From a bacterium (GTDB lineage Bacteria > Planctomycetota > UBA1135 > UBA2386), in assembly GCA_011051855.1 (NCBI GenBank), contig DRKG01000471.1:1-11025 (forward strand): 11,025 bases of DNA. The letters are read 5' to 3'. The translations under genes and the position numbers were made by a program. The notes below the pieces were generated by a model that searched no databases, was not told the DNA's origin, and saw nothing but the letters and a program-made list of their open reading frames with translations. How positions within the stretch are numbered: the stretch's first letter is position 1; every line of letters starts with the position of its first letter. Of the stretch, positions 1 to 7,728 are shown one piece after another.

Positions 1-1099
1 GCAGGTCTTCGACGTAGAGCACCCGGATGCGCTCGTCGTTGACGCGCAGGAACCGCAGGTCTTCGTTGTCGTCGAGCTGGCTCTCGGCGGGCAGTGGTGC
101 GAGCGTGAACTTCAGCGTCCAGTCGCCTGCTTCGGAGAAGGCGTGGGTGAGCCGCACGGTGACGCGGTCGCCGTTGTCGGGCAGCACGTCGCTGGCGGTC
201 GCCAGTGGCACGAACGGGCCGCCGTCGCGCGCGCCCAGCAGCTCGACGCGCGCATTCTCACCGGCGAGGCCTTCGGCGCGCAGGGTCACGTCGAACGACA
301 CCTGCTCTTCGCGCAGGGCCTCTTTGGGACCGGGCGGGCCGACCAGCCACGCGTTGCGCGGCGGCAGCGGATCGCCGACGCCGATGGTGTGGATCGCCAC
401 CCCGCGCAGGCCGTAGTTGCGCGCGACCTCGACCGGATCGAGGCCGGCGTTGTTGCGGCCGTCGCTGACCAGCAGGATCGCGTCGAGGTTGGCGCCGGTC
501 GCTCCCTGCAGGTGCAGGTCGAGGGCGTCGCCGAGCGAGGTGCGATTGCCGCGCGCGGTCAGTTCGTCGAGCGTGCGGATCGGCGTCGGCTTGCGTTCGA
601 AGCGGAACAGGCGCACGTCGTGGCTGTCGCGCAGTTGCGTCAGCAATCCCTGGTCGGAGGTGAGCACGCGCCGCACCAGCTCGCTGCGGGTGAGCGCCCC
701 GAGGTCTTCGCCGACCAGCCAGCGAGCCAGCGACTGCTGCTGCTCGGGGTCGGGGTAGCGGTCCATGCGCGACATGCTGGCGCTGTCGTCGACCAGCACG
801 TGGATCTGGTTGCGCGTCTTGCGGTAGGTGGTGGTCTCGAAGGCCGGCTGGAACAGCAGCAAGCAGCAGAGCACGATCGCAAGCCAACGCAGCGACGCGA
901 GCAGCACGCGTGTCGGTCGTTCGAGGCGGGCGAGTCCGCTGTAGGCCCACCACGCGAACAAGGCGGTGCCGGGCACGAACACCAGCGCCAGCACCCACAA
1001 AGGTGGCGCATTCAGGAAGCGGAACGTCTCCTCGACGTAGGTCGAGGTGTCCGCGCCCGGATCCTGCGGCAGGTGGGTGAGCCACGACGAGGTCCGCAT
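1..1099 (-). CDS. VWA-domain membrane protein, probable glutamine amidotransferase-like C-terminus (3' end outside the window)
   Basis: This reading frame is open from the ATG at 1099 to the left edge, giving the first 366 residues. Two hydrophobic segments lie at about residues 34-53 and 66-87. A von Willebrand factor A domain follows, with a complete MIDAS: DxSxS at D104-S106-S108, a Thr near 187 in RTSLGD, and the Asp of VSDG at about 213. After a beta-rich stretch, the frame reaches RIRVLYVEDL. In planctomycete relatives this marks the start of a class I glutamine amidotransferase-like domain; most of that domain would lie outside the window, so this part is inference. It is the last visible gene of the moxR operon. 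It starts one base after the batA stop (TGA-C-ATG), with GAGG 5 nt before the ATG, so translational coupling is likely. The domain should face the periplasm or the cytoplasmic membrane surface. The exact substrate is unknown. Confidence 0.88.
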   Translation of the reverse strand, partial: MRTSSWLTHLPQDPGADTSTYVEETFRFLNAPPLWVLALVFVPGTALFAWWAYSGLARLERPTRVLLASLRWLAIVLCCLLLFQPAFETTTYRKTRNQIHVLVDDSASMSRMDRYPDPEQQQSLARWLVGEDLGALTRSELVRRVLTSDQGLLTQLRDSHDVRLFRFERKPTPIRTLDELTARGNRTSLGDALDLHLQGATGANLDAILLVSDGRNNAGLDPVEVARNYGLRGVAIHTIGVGDPLPPRNAWLVGPPGPKEALREEQVSFDVTLRAEGLAGENARVELLGARDGGPFVPLATASDVLPDNGDRVTVRLTHAFSEAGDWTLKFTLAPLPAESQLDDNEDLRFLRVNDERIRVLYVEDL

Positions 1100-1100
1100 G

Positions 1101-3392
1101 TCAGCCTCGCCTCGCCGTTACGTAGCGCGCCAGCGCGGCCTCGCCGAGCACGAACAGCAGGGTCAGCAACAACAGCGATGGGCCGAGTTCGCTCTGGTCC
1201 GGGGTGTCGTCGGCCGACGCGATCGCCGGCAGGGAGGTCAAGATGCGTTCGACGCCCAGCGCCCGCTGCGCGTCGGCGTGGGCCGGGTAGCGCAGCTCCC
1301 CCTCGGCCGGATCGACGTTGACCGCAAACGGCAGCCGCAGCGGTTCCTTGCCGGACTCGCGGTCGAGCTGCATGTCGAAGGTGTAGAAGCCGGCGTAGAT
1401 GGTGTTCGCGAACGGCGGTAGCAGGAAACGGCCCCCCGGCACCGGTTGGCTGGCTTCGGCGATCAGCGCGCGCGGGCGGCCATCGCGGACGGGCCGCTCC
1501 AGTTCGATGTTCTCCGGTCGCGCCGGCAACGTGCACGACAGTTCGCCGCCGACGTCGACCGCGAACGGGTCGTGGGCCGGCAGCGCCAGCCACTTGACCA
1601 TGCCGTGCAGCAGTGCAAACGCGACCAACGGGTCGTCGAAGCGGTTCCAGCGCTCGGCGTCGTATTCGGACCCGATCGCCGACATCAGGAACGCCGCCTG
1701 GCCGCCGCCGTGCTGCGGGTCGAAGGCGCGGCTGACCAGGAGCGGCGTGCGTTCGGCATCGGTGACGCGCAGCGCGATGGCCGCCTGTTGGTGCAGCGAC
1801 TCGGCGGCGACGCCGTACCAGCGCCACAGCGGGATCGCCTGCAGGATCTCGCGGTAGATGTCCTGGTCGAACTCGGCGAGCGCCGGGTGGTTCTCGTCGA
1901 CGATGCTCGGCGCGCGCACGGTCGAACTGCCCGGGGCTCCGCCGAGAGCGGGCAGCAGTCGAAACGGCATCGGGCCCTCGCCGGCCGCGTAGAGGTGCAG
2001 GTTGTAGCTCTCGATGTCGCACTGCGGCCCGAACATGCACAGAACCCCGCGGCCGGCGCGCAGCGTGTCCGCGAGTGCCTTGGCGGCGCGATGGTTGAGC
2101 CGTTCTACGTCGGCCAGCACCACCACGTCGTAGTCCTTGGGCGTGCACTGCCCGCCGAGCAACGTCACCAGGTCGACGGCGTCGACTGCGAACGTCGGCA
2201 ACGCGTTCTCGTCGGGGTCGAGCATCGCCCGCCACAGGTAGGCGTAACTCTTCAGCGGGTCGCCACCGTCCTTGCCGTCGATCAGCAGGACGCGGATGCG
2301 ATCGCGCACCTCGACGGTCAGGAAGCGCTCGTCGTCGGCGGCCAGTGCGTCCTGCACCAGCGAGGCGCGTAGGCGGTGCCGCCCGGGGGTGCGGAAGGTC
2401 ACGTGGAAGTCGGCCTCGCCTTCGGCCCCGGCCGGCAGTTCGATCACCTTGCGCACCGGTTCGCCCCCGTCGATCTCGAGCGTGACCTCGGCGGTGGCGG
2501 CCGCACTGCCGACGTTTCGCAGGGTAGCGGTGACCTCGGCCGGGGCCTTTTCGATCGCCGCCGGGTCGGCGAGGCGCAGGCCCTGGATCTGCACGTTGTC
2601 GAGTTCACCGCCGGCCGTCGGATCGAGCACCGAAGCGGCCATCGGGCCGGTGTCGATCCAGTGCAGTTGCAGGCCGTCGCGGTCGGCGATGCGCGCCACC
2701 ACGTCGGCGAGCGTGTCGCTGAGTTCGGCGCCCGGCTCGCCGTCGGCAAGGGCCGCGTCCGCGCCGAGTGCGCGCTGCTGCAGGTCGGTGAACACGTAGA
2801 CCTGCGCGTTGCCGTCGGACTCGGTTTCGAGCGCGTCGGCGACCTGGGAAAGCGCCGCCTTCAGGTCGCCGGCCGCGTCTTCGGGCTTGCTGGCGGCCAA
2901 CCAGCCGGCGCGCGCCGCCGCGAGGTCGAGGTCGCCGCGCACGAGGAAGCGCGGGCGCACGCCGGCGGTGACCAGCGTGACCTTGTCGTTGCGGTTGGGG
3001 TTCTGCTCGAAGCGCTCCAGCAGCTTGCCGACCATCGTGCGGGCGCGCGCGAACGGCGTCGGTGCGCCGTCCTGCGACAGTCCCATGCTGTAGCTGCTGT
3101 CGAGCACGAACACGTGATGCACGACGCCGCCGCCGGTGAACAGCACCGCGGCCTCGCGCAGGATCGGGCGCGCGATCGCCAGCGCCAGCAGGATCGGGAT
3201 CAGGCAGCGCAGCAGCAGCAGCAGCAGATTCTCGTTGCGCAGTCGGTTGCGCTGCTTCTGGTAGGCGCGCAGCAGGAACTCCATCGCCGCCCACGGCCGC
3301 CGCTTGTGGCGTTGCCGGTTGAGCAGGTGGATGACCAGCGGCACTGCGAACAGCAGCGCACCGGCAAGCAGAGCTGGATTGAGGAACTGCAC
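1101..3392 (-). CDS. BatA-type aerotolerance-regulator N-terminal / VWA membrane protein
   Basis: 763 aa, starting at GTG (3392-3390). The N-terminus (residues 1-78) fits the BatA family pattern: FLNPALLAG, a hydrophobic helix, HLLNRQRHKRR, then a second helix containing six Leu and ending in ARPIL. A VWA domain follows, with DxSxS at D98-S100-S102 and VFTDLQQ with D203. The third MIDAS position, usually Thr, seems to be Ala in the PEDAAGDLKAAL stretch (about 170-181), so metal binding may be altered. The middle holds beta-sandwich-like sequence, then RIRVLLIDGK, resembling a degenerate amidotransferase-like Rossmann segment. A C-terminal membrane helix (about 738-757) ends in ARYVTARRG. The gene begins 9 nt after the DUF58 stop. 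Proteins of this family occur with MoxR and DUF58 in membrane complexes; a role in stress tolerance is by family name only. Confidence 0.9.
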   Translation of the reverse strand: MQFLNPALLAGALLFAVPLVIHLLNRQRHKRRPWAAMEFLLRAYQKQRNRLRNENLLLLLLRCLIPILLALAIARPILREAAVLFTGGGVVHHVFVLDSSYSMGLSQDGAPTPFARARTMVGKLLERFEQNPNRNDKVTLVTAGVRPRFLVRGDLDLAAARAGWLAASKPEDAAGDLKAALSQVADALETESDGNAQVYVFTDLQQRALGADAALADGEPGAELSDTLADVVARIADRDGLQLHWIDTGPMAASVLDPTAGGELDNVQIQGLRLADPAAIEKAPAEVTATLRNVGSAAATAEVTLEIDGGEPVRKVIELPAGAEGEADFHVTFRTPGRHRLRASLVQDALAADDERFLTVEVRDRIRVLLIDGKDGGDPLKSYAYLWRAMLDPDENALPTFAVDAVDLVTLLGGQCTPKDYDVVVLADVERLNHRAAKALADTLRAGRGVLCMFGPQCDIESYNLHLYAAGEGPMPFRLLPALGGAPGSSTVRAPSIVDENHPALAEFDQDIYREILQAIPLWRWYGVAAESLHQQAAIALRVTDAERTPLLVSRAFDPQHGGGQAAFLMSAIGSEYDAERWNRFDDPLVAFALLHGMVKWLALPAHDPFAVDVGGELSCTLPARPENIELERPVRDGRPRALIAEASQPVPGGRFLLPPFANTIYAGFYTFDMQLDRESGKEPLRLPFAVNVDPAEGELRYPAHADAQRALGVERILTSLPAIASADDTPDQSELGPSLLLLTLLFVLGEAALARYVTARRG

Positions 3393-3401
3393 GCCGGCCG
3401 G

Positions 3402-4316
3402 TTACTTCTTGCGCTTGGTGCGCGCCGCGCGCGCGCTCAGGTAAGACGTCAGCACCACGTCCAGGGGGTTCTTGGTGTCGATGCGAACGTAGTCGATGCG
3501 CTGGCCGAGGCAGCCCCTGCGGATCTCCTCGGCGAACGCGTTCACCTCGGCGAGGTAGGCGTCGCGCAGCGACTTCGGATCGCACAACAGCTCCGGCAGT
3601 TGCTCCATGCCCTGGAACAGCGTCATGCGTTCGAACGGGAACTCGAGCTCGTCGTGGTCCATCACGTGGAACACGATCACGTCGTGGCCTCGGCTTTTGA
3701 TCTCGCGCAGGCCCTGCAGCACCTGCTGCGGCTCGTCGAACAGGTCGCTGAAGATCAGCACCATGCCGCGCTGCTTCAACTGGCCGGCGAGTTCGTGCAG
3801 CACCGCACCGATGCGCGTCTTCTGTTCGCGCGCGCCGGCCTGCTCGAGCAGCTGGAACAGGTTGCCGAGGCTCTGGCGGGTGTTCGACGGCGGCACCTGG
3901 CTCGCGACCTTCTCGTCGAACAGGGTCAGTCCGACCGCGTCGGCCTGCTGCTGGATCATGAACGCCAGCGACGCGCACGCGGTCGCGGCGTAGTCGAACT
4001 TCGACAGGGTGCCGTCGGCGCCGTAGTTCATCGACTCGGACTGGTCGAGGAACAGGTGCGCGCGCAGGTTGGTCTCCTCTTCGTACTGCTTGATGACGAA
4101 GCGGTCCGACTTGCCGAAGATCTTCCAGTCGAGGTGGCGCAGGTCGTCGCCGGGCACGTATTCGCGGTGCTGGGCGAACTCGACCGAGAAGCCGCGGTAC
4201 GGCGACTTGTGCATGCCGGTCACGAAGCCTTCGACGACCAGGCGCGCGCGCAGTTCGAGCCGCGCGACCTTGTCGAGCACGCGCGGGTCGAGGTAGTTGG
4301 TGGGGATGCCGGTCAT
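3402..4316 (-). CDS. DUF58 domain protein (VWA-like, MoxR partner)
   Basis: 304 aa, the usual length for the short soluble form of the DUF58 family, with no membrane segment. The family signature is clear: G42-F-S-V-E-F, then HREYVPGDDLRHLDWK at residues 50-65, then a VWA-like core. The core has D91-S93-S95 (DQSES), Thr167 and FSDLFD with D191, so a complete MIDAS is possible. The C-terminal part (about 250-295) is typical of the family, ending in a basic tail (RTKRKK). It sits 7 nt downstream of moxR and 9 nt upstream of batA, the standard order for these operons. DUF58 proteins are thought to be partners or adaptors of MoxR ATPases. The biochemical role is not established, and nothing here identifies the client. 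Confidence 0.95.
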   Translation of the reverse strand: MTGIPTNYLDPRVLDKVARLELRARLVVEGFVTGMHKSPYRGFSVEFAQHREYVPGDDLRHLDWKIFGKSDRFVIKQYEEETNLRAHLFLDQSESMNYGADGTLSKFDYAATACASLAFMIQQQADAVGLTLFDEKVASQVPPSNTRQSLGNLFQLLEQAGAREQKTRIGAVLHELAGQLKQRGMVLIFSDLFDEPQQVLQGLREIKSRGHDVIVFHVMDHDELEFPFERMTLFQGMEQLPELLCDPKSLRDAYLAEVNAFAEEIRRGCLGQRIDYVRIDTKNPLDVVLTSYLSARAARTKRKK

Positions 4317-4323
4317 GCCGGGC

Positions 4324-5376
4324 CTATTGGCTCACGACCTTGGGCAGCTTGCCGTCGTTGAGCACGGCGCTGTCGTTCGGCTGGGTCTCGTCGAGCAGTC
4401 GTTCGATGACCTTGTCGGTGGTGACGCCGTCGGCCTCGGCCGCGAAGCTGGTGATCAGGCGGTGGCGCAGCACCGGCTTGGCGACCGCGCGGATGTCGTC
4501 GGCGGCGACGTAGAACCGGCCCTGCAGCAGCGCGTGGGCCTTGGCGCCGAGCACCAGGTTCTGGCTGGCGCGCGGCCCGGCACCCCACTGCAGCCATTCC
4601 TTGATCCAGTCGGGCGCGTCACCGGTGGTCAGCCGCGTCTGCCGGGTCAAGCGCAGCGCGTATTCGAGCACGGCATCGGCGATCGGCACCCGCCGCACGA
4701 TGGCCTGCAGGTCGAAGATCTCTTCGGCGCTGAGCACCGGCTTGATGTCGACTTCGCGATCTTCGGTGGTGCGGCGCAGGATTTCGCGCTCCTCCTCGGC
4801 GGTCGGGTAGTCGACCTTGACCATGAACATGAAGCGGTCGAGCTGCGCCTCGGGCAGCGGGTAGGTGCCTTCCTGCTCGATCGGGTTCTGCGTCGCGAGC
4901 ACGAAGAACGGCTTCTGCAGTTCGTGGCGCTGCCCGGCCACGGTGACCTGGTACTCCTGCATCGCTTCGAGCAGGGCGGCCTGCGTCTTCGGCGGTGTGC
5001 GGTTGATCTCGTCGGCCAGGATCACGTTGGCGAACACCGGTCCCGGCAGGAACTTGAACTCGCGCGCTCCCGACGCCTTGTCCTCCTGGATGACCTCGGT
5101 GCCGGTGATGTCGGTCGGCATCAGGTCGGGTGTGAACTGGATGCGGTTGAAGCTCAGCGACAGCACCCGCGACAGGGTCGAGATCAACAGCGTCTTGGCC
5201 AGCCCCGGCACGCCGATCAACAGGCAGTGGCCGCGGCAGAACAGCGCCATGAACAGCTCGTCTACGACGTGCTCCTGGCCGACGATGACCTTCTTGATCT
5301 CCTCCTTCATGGAGGCGTAGGCGGTGCGGAGCTTCTCGACCTGCTCCAGGTCCTTCTGGCTGGCTTCTTGGCTCAT
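4324..5376 (-). CDS. MoxR-family AAA+ ATPase
   Basis: 350 aa, the normal size for MoxR. Walker A is GVPGLAKT (residues 55-62), Walker B is VILADEINR with D122-E123, and sensor 1 is ATQNP with N164. The conserved EGTYPLPEAQLDRF (169-182) follows, and a C-terminal lid domain lies at about 215-320. It is an ATP-driven cytoplasmic remodelling factor, expected to act on the VWA proteins encoded just downstream or on their client. The start at 5376 is supported by alignment of the N-terminal helix and VGQEHVVDEL; no Shine-Dalgarno is seen, the leader being C/A rich (CACCCCCAAACACC). It is the first gene of the four-gene operon and follows a 99-bp gap with a strong stem-loop, so a promoter or processing site probably lies there. 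The assignment is secure at family level. Confidence 0.97.
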   Translation of the reverse strand: MSQEASQKDLEQVEKLRTAYASMKEEIKKVIVGQEHVVDELFMALFCRGHCLLIGVPGLAKTLLISTLSRVLSLSFNRIQFTPDLMPTDITGTEVIQEDKASGAREFKFLPGPVFANVILADEINRTPPKTQAALLEAMQEYQVTVAGQRHELQKPFFVLATQNPIEQEGTYPLPEAQLDRFMFMVKVDYPTAEEEREILRRTTEDREVDIKPVLSAEEIFDLQAIVRRVPIADAVLEYALRLTRQTRLTTGDAPDWIKEWLQWGAGPRASQNLVLGAKAHALLQGRFYVAADDIRAVAKPVLRHRLITSFAAEADGVTTDKVIERLLDETQPNDSAVLNDGKLPKVVSQ

Positions 5377-5427
5377 GGTGTTTGGGGGTGGTTCCGGGCT
5401 GGTGCGTCAGAGGGGTGGGTTTGCTTG

Positions 5428-5468
5428 ACGAAGCTTCTGCCGACGGGGCTCCGCGGGCAGAACTTCGT
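5428..5468. terminator. Strong stem-loop between the 108-aa gene and moxR (terminator-like or processing structure)
   Basis: The arms acgaagcttctgcc (5428-5441) and ggcagaacttcgt (5456-5468) pair over 13 bp with one bulged base (5434). The interior can form a further cgg/ccg pair (5444-5446 with 5451-5453) around a 4-nt loop. It begins 8 nt after the stop of the 108-aa gene and ends about 50 nt before the moxR start, reading on the minus strand. No U-tract follows it in the minus direction (next bases CAAGCAAACC), so it is not a textbook intrinsic terminator. It could instead stabilise or separate transcripts, or be a dispersed repeat of this genome. Confidence 0.55.
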
Positions 5469-5475
5469 GTGTTGT

Positions 5476-5802
5476 TCAGCGACTGTCGGTGTCGGCGACC
5501 GGATCCGGGTAGGCCGCGCACAGCTCGGTCGGCGTGAAACCGGCGTCGTCGATCGCCACCAGCAGCGCCTGCAGGTCGAAGTTGCCGCGCTCGCCGCCGA
5601 GGCGGACGCCGGCGGCGGTGGCGCGGATCGCCTCGCGGAACGAACGCAGCCGGTCGTCCAGTTCGCCGCGCACCTGCTGCAGCTTCTGCCGTTCGCGCAC
5701 GGCCGGGACCGTGTTGGAGAGGAACAGCACCAGGGCGAAGCCGAGGCTGCCCAGTGCCACCCAGTACGGGAACGTGGAATCGTTCGTCAGGGGTTCGCGC
5801 AT
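5476..5802 (-). CDS. Small membrane-anchored coiled-coil protein, unknown function
   Basis: 108 aa from ATG at 5802 to TGA. A single membrane helix (about 12-31) follows a short, mildly acidic N-terminus. A charged helical stretch comes next (about 33-64: RERQKLQQVRGELDDRLRSF), which looks coiled-coil. The C-terminal section includes NFDLQALLVAIDDAGF and ends in an acidic tail. The layout is bitopic, like small divisome or chaperone-anchoring proteins such as FtsB, but no specific sequence match is visible, so no function is assigned. Codon third positions are G/C as in its neighbours, and the frame has no competing long same-strand ORF with protein-like composition. It lies 99 bp before moxR and about 100 bp after the C25-like gene, so it may be transcribed with either. 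Confidence 0.75.
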   Translation of the reverse strand: MREPLTNDSTFPYWVALGSLGFALVLFLSNTVPAVRERQKLQQVRGELDDRLRSFREAIRATAAGVRLGGERGNFDLQALLVAIDDAGFTPTELCAAYPDPVADTDSR

Positions 5803-5901
5803 CGCGTCGCCGTCCGATGCTAACTCCGGTTGAGCGGAAGCGATAGCGGCGGGGGAGATTCCCCGGAGCGGCGGGCGTCAGGCGTTTGTCCCGGCACTGC
5901 G
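5803..5901. other. 99-bp intergenic gap
   Basis: This gap separates the stop of the C25-like gene from the start of the 108-aa gene. It contains a short gggga/tcccc inverted repeat (5852-5864, 3-nt loop) without a U-tract. No clear promoter or Shine-Dalgarno is seen. It may hold the promoter of the 108-aa gene, but the sequence does not show one convincingly. Confidence 0.4.
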
Positions 5902-7716
5902 TCAGCGTCGGGCCAGGCGCAGTGTCGCATCGCCGAGCACGCTCCAGAAGTAGCTGCGCTTGCGGCCGATGTCGCCGCCGACGTCGCTCCACGTCGCGGC
6001 GCGGGCTTCGATCGCGAAGTAGCGCGCCCACGCGTCGCCGAACGTGCCGCCGCGTCGCAGCGTCTCGGCGAAGCCGCGCGGCTCGTCGTAGAACACCTTG
6101 GCGCGGCCGACCAGCGCCAGGCCGTTGGCGAACATCATCAACGCTTCCCCGCCCTGCATGCGGCCGTAGTCGGCGTGGTCGAACGGGCGCCGCAGGGCTC
6201 CCGGCGGCGTAATCGCGTGGCAGCCGGTGTGCACGTAGAAGCACGGCTCGGGGGCGATGCGGCGGTTGCGCCAAAGGGTGTGCAGCAGGTGCCAGTCGAG
6301 TTTGCCGCCGCGACACGCCGCGCCGAGCGACGGTTCGAGGCGGTCGCCGCGCGGTGTCCACGACCAGGCCGGGCCGCCGAGGTGCGCGGCGAGTCGGTCC
6401 AGGTCGGGCTTCGCGAACACGCTGCCCCACGGGTCGCTGTGGGCGCGCAGGGTGCGCAGCACGGCCGGCAACGCGAACCAGTCGGCGGCGTCGGTGAGGG
6501 TCGGCCGTCCGCTCACGTCCGAACGGCCGGGCACGGCCGGGAGCCAGGCGTCGGCTGCGCGCGCCATCGCCGCGAACCCCGAGGGGAGATCACACGCGAG
6601 CGACGCGGGACGAAAGGCGATCGGCGCCGAGCCGGTGCGAAAGGCGTGGTTGCGGTCGAGGTAGTCGGCGAGCAGCCGGCGTTCGAACCCCTCGTCGCGC
6701 TGCCACAGTCGGCGCCAGTCGGGCGGCGGGCGATCGCGCCCGAACGTGACGGTGCGCGGCTGGCCGTCTGCATCGAGCAGGCCGGAGCCGTCCTCGCCGT
6801 GGATCGCGGGGCGCGGCAGCAACGCCGTGCCGTGGGCATCGATGCGCGACACCAGGATCTCCGGATGCGCGATCGGGTTCGGGAGTCGGCGGTCGCTCGG
6901 GGCGCACTCCGCGCCGCCGGCGCGGTCATCGAGGGCGACGAAGAACGGCGCGGTCCCCGCCGCTCCCACGCAGTCGAACAGTTCGCAGCGGCCGTCGTCG
7001 ATGTGGAAGAAGTCCTCGAAGGTCACCGAGCCGCGCGCGGCGTCGACACAGTCGCCGCCGCGTTCGGGGATGGCGTCGGCGAACACCGCGTGCACCGTCG
7101 GCAGCGCCGTGCGCGGTTGCACGTAGATGTGTTCCCAGCCGCCGTCGAGGTCGGCGAGCACGATGTCGGCGCGGTGGGCGACCGCTTCGGGAACACGCCG
7201 CAGGAAGGGAACCCCGCGATACACCCGTTGGTCCGGGCGCTGCTGCCGCAAGGTGACGTCGCCGCGCCGGCGCCAGTTGCAGGTGCGCACCAGCAGCGCG
7301 TCGGGGAAGTGCCCGAGCAGCAGGGCCGCGCGCAAGTCGCCTTCGCTGGCGTAGGCGCGCAGCAACTCGCGCAGCGCGAGCACGTAGTTGCCGTCCTGGT
7401 GGCGGTCGCTCGGCGGGAACGCGATCGAGAGCGCGATCGCGCAACCGTGTTCGGCGGCGAGGTCGTCGACCAGTCGGCGGATGCGCGGTCGCAGGTCGAG
7501 CAGCCCCTGGTCGGTTCGCGCGAGCCGTTCCTCGACCAGCACGAGGCACCGCGGCCCGCCTGTGCAGGCGTCATCGCCGCCAGAACGGTAGAGCGCGTCG
7601 ACGCGCGCCAGTTCCGGCGTGCCGTCGCCGTCACGGTCGAAACCGGCGAACCGCGGGTGCACGTCCTGTGCGCTGAGCGCAACGGCCAGCGCCAGCAGCG
7701 TCAACGCGGTGCGCAA
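5902..7716 (-). CDS. Secreted C25 (gingipain)-like protein, possibly lacking the catalytic His
   Basis: 604 aa if the TTG at 7716 is the start. That start gives a signal peptide (MRTALTLLALAVALSAQ) and lies 8 nt behind a GAGG that overlaps the enolase stop. An ATG at 7818 would sit inside eno and add a basic, unconvincing leader. The mature part opens with an EF-hand-like DRDGDGTPE (27-35). Landmarks of the C25 fold appear in order: ALLLGHFPDALL (131-142), ADIVLADLDGGWEH (183-196), PEILVSRIDA (285-294), PCFYVHTGC (491-499), GGEALMMFANGLALVG (522-537), GGTFGDAWARYFA (556-568) and LGDATLRL at the C-terminus. In gingipains, ACxxG supplies the nucleophile, so Cys499 is its best counterpart. The Gly-His-Gly expected 30-40 residues earlier is not seen; the aligned stretch reads GAACRGGKLDW. 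This fold assignment is pattern recognition, not a search. It may be an inactive or divergent peptidase. Confidence 0.75.
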   Translation of the reverse strand: MRTALTLLALAVALSAQDVHPRFAGFDRDGDGTPELARVDALYRSGGDDACTGGPRCLVLVEERLARTDQGLLDLRPRIRRLVDDLAAEHGCAIALSIAFPPSDRHQDGNYVLALRELLRAYASEGDLRAALLLGHFPDALLVRTCNWRRRGDVTLRQQRPDQRVYRGVPFLRRVPEAVAHRADIVLADLDGGWEHIYVQPRTALPTVHAVFADAIPERGGDCVDAARGSVTFEDFFHIDDGRCELFDCVGAAGTAPFFVALDDRAGGAECAPSDRRLPNPIAHPEILVSRIDAHGTALLPRPAIHGEDGSGLLDADGQPRTVTFGRDRPPPDWRRLWQRDEGFERRLLADYLDRNHAFRTGSAPIAFRPASLACDLPSGFAAMARAADAWLPAVPGRSDVSGRPTLTDAADWFALPAVLRTLRAHSDPWGSVFAKPDLDRLAAHLGGPAWSWTPRGDRLEPSLGAACRGGKLDWHLLHTLWRNRRIAPEPCFYVHTGCHAITPPGALRRPFDHADYGRMQGGEALMMFANGLALVGRAKVFYDEPRGFAETLRRGGTFGDAWARYFAIEARAATWSDVGGDIGRKRSYFWSVLGDATLRLARR

Positions 7717-7724
7717 AGGTGCTG

Positions 7725-7728
7725 CCTC
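7725..7728 (-). promoter_or_regulatory. Shine-Dalgarno deciding the TTG start of the C25-like gene
   Basis: GAGG on the minus strand overlaps the TGA of enolase and lies 8 nt before the TTG at 7716. It is one of the few good ribosome sites in the window and implies translational coupling of the secreted protein to eno. Confidence 0.55.

Noticed and set aside
2376..4361. Very long plus-strand ORFs (also 143-1321, 4297-5823, 5830-7827, 7619-9001)
   Set aside because: They are antisense to well-recognised genes and come from the G/C-biased codon positions. Their products are Arg/Gln/Val/Ala rich with no family motifs.
1..5376. A MoxR/VWA anti-phage (defence) module
   Set aside because: The order and partners match the widespread housekeeping-type MoxR-DUF58-BatA cluster, and there is no nuclease, toxin or mobile-element context.
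5852..5864. gggga/tcccc hairpin as terminator
   Set aside because: Only 5 bp with a 3-nt loop and no U-tract on either strand.
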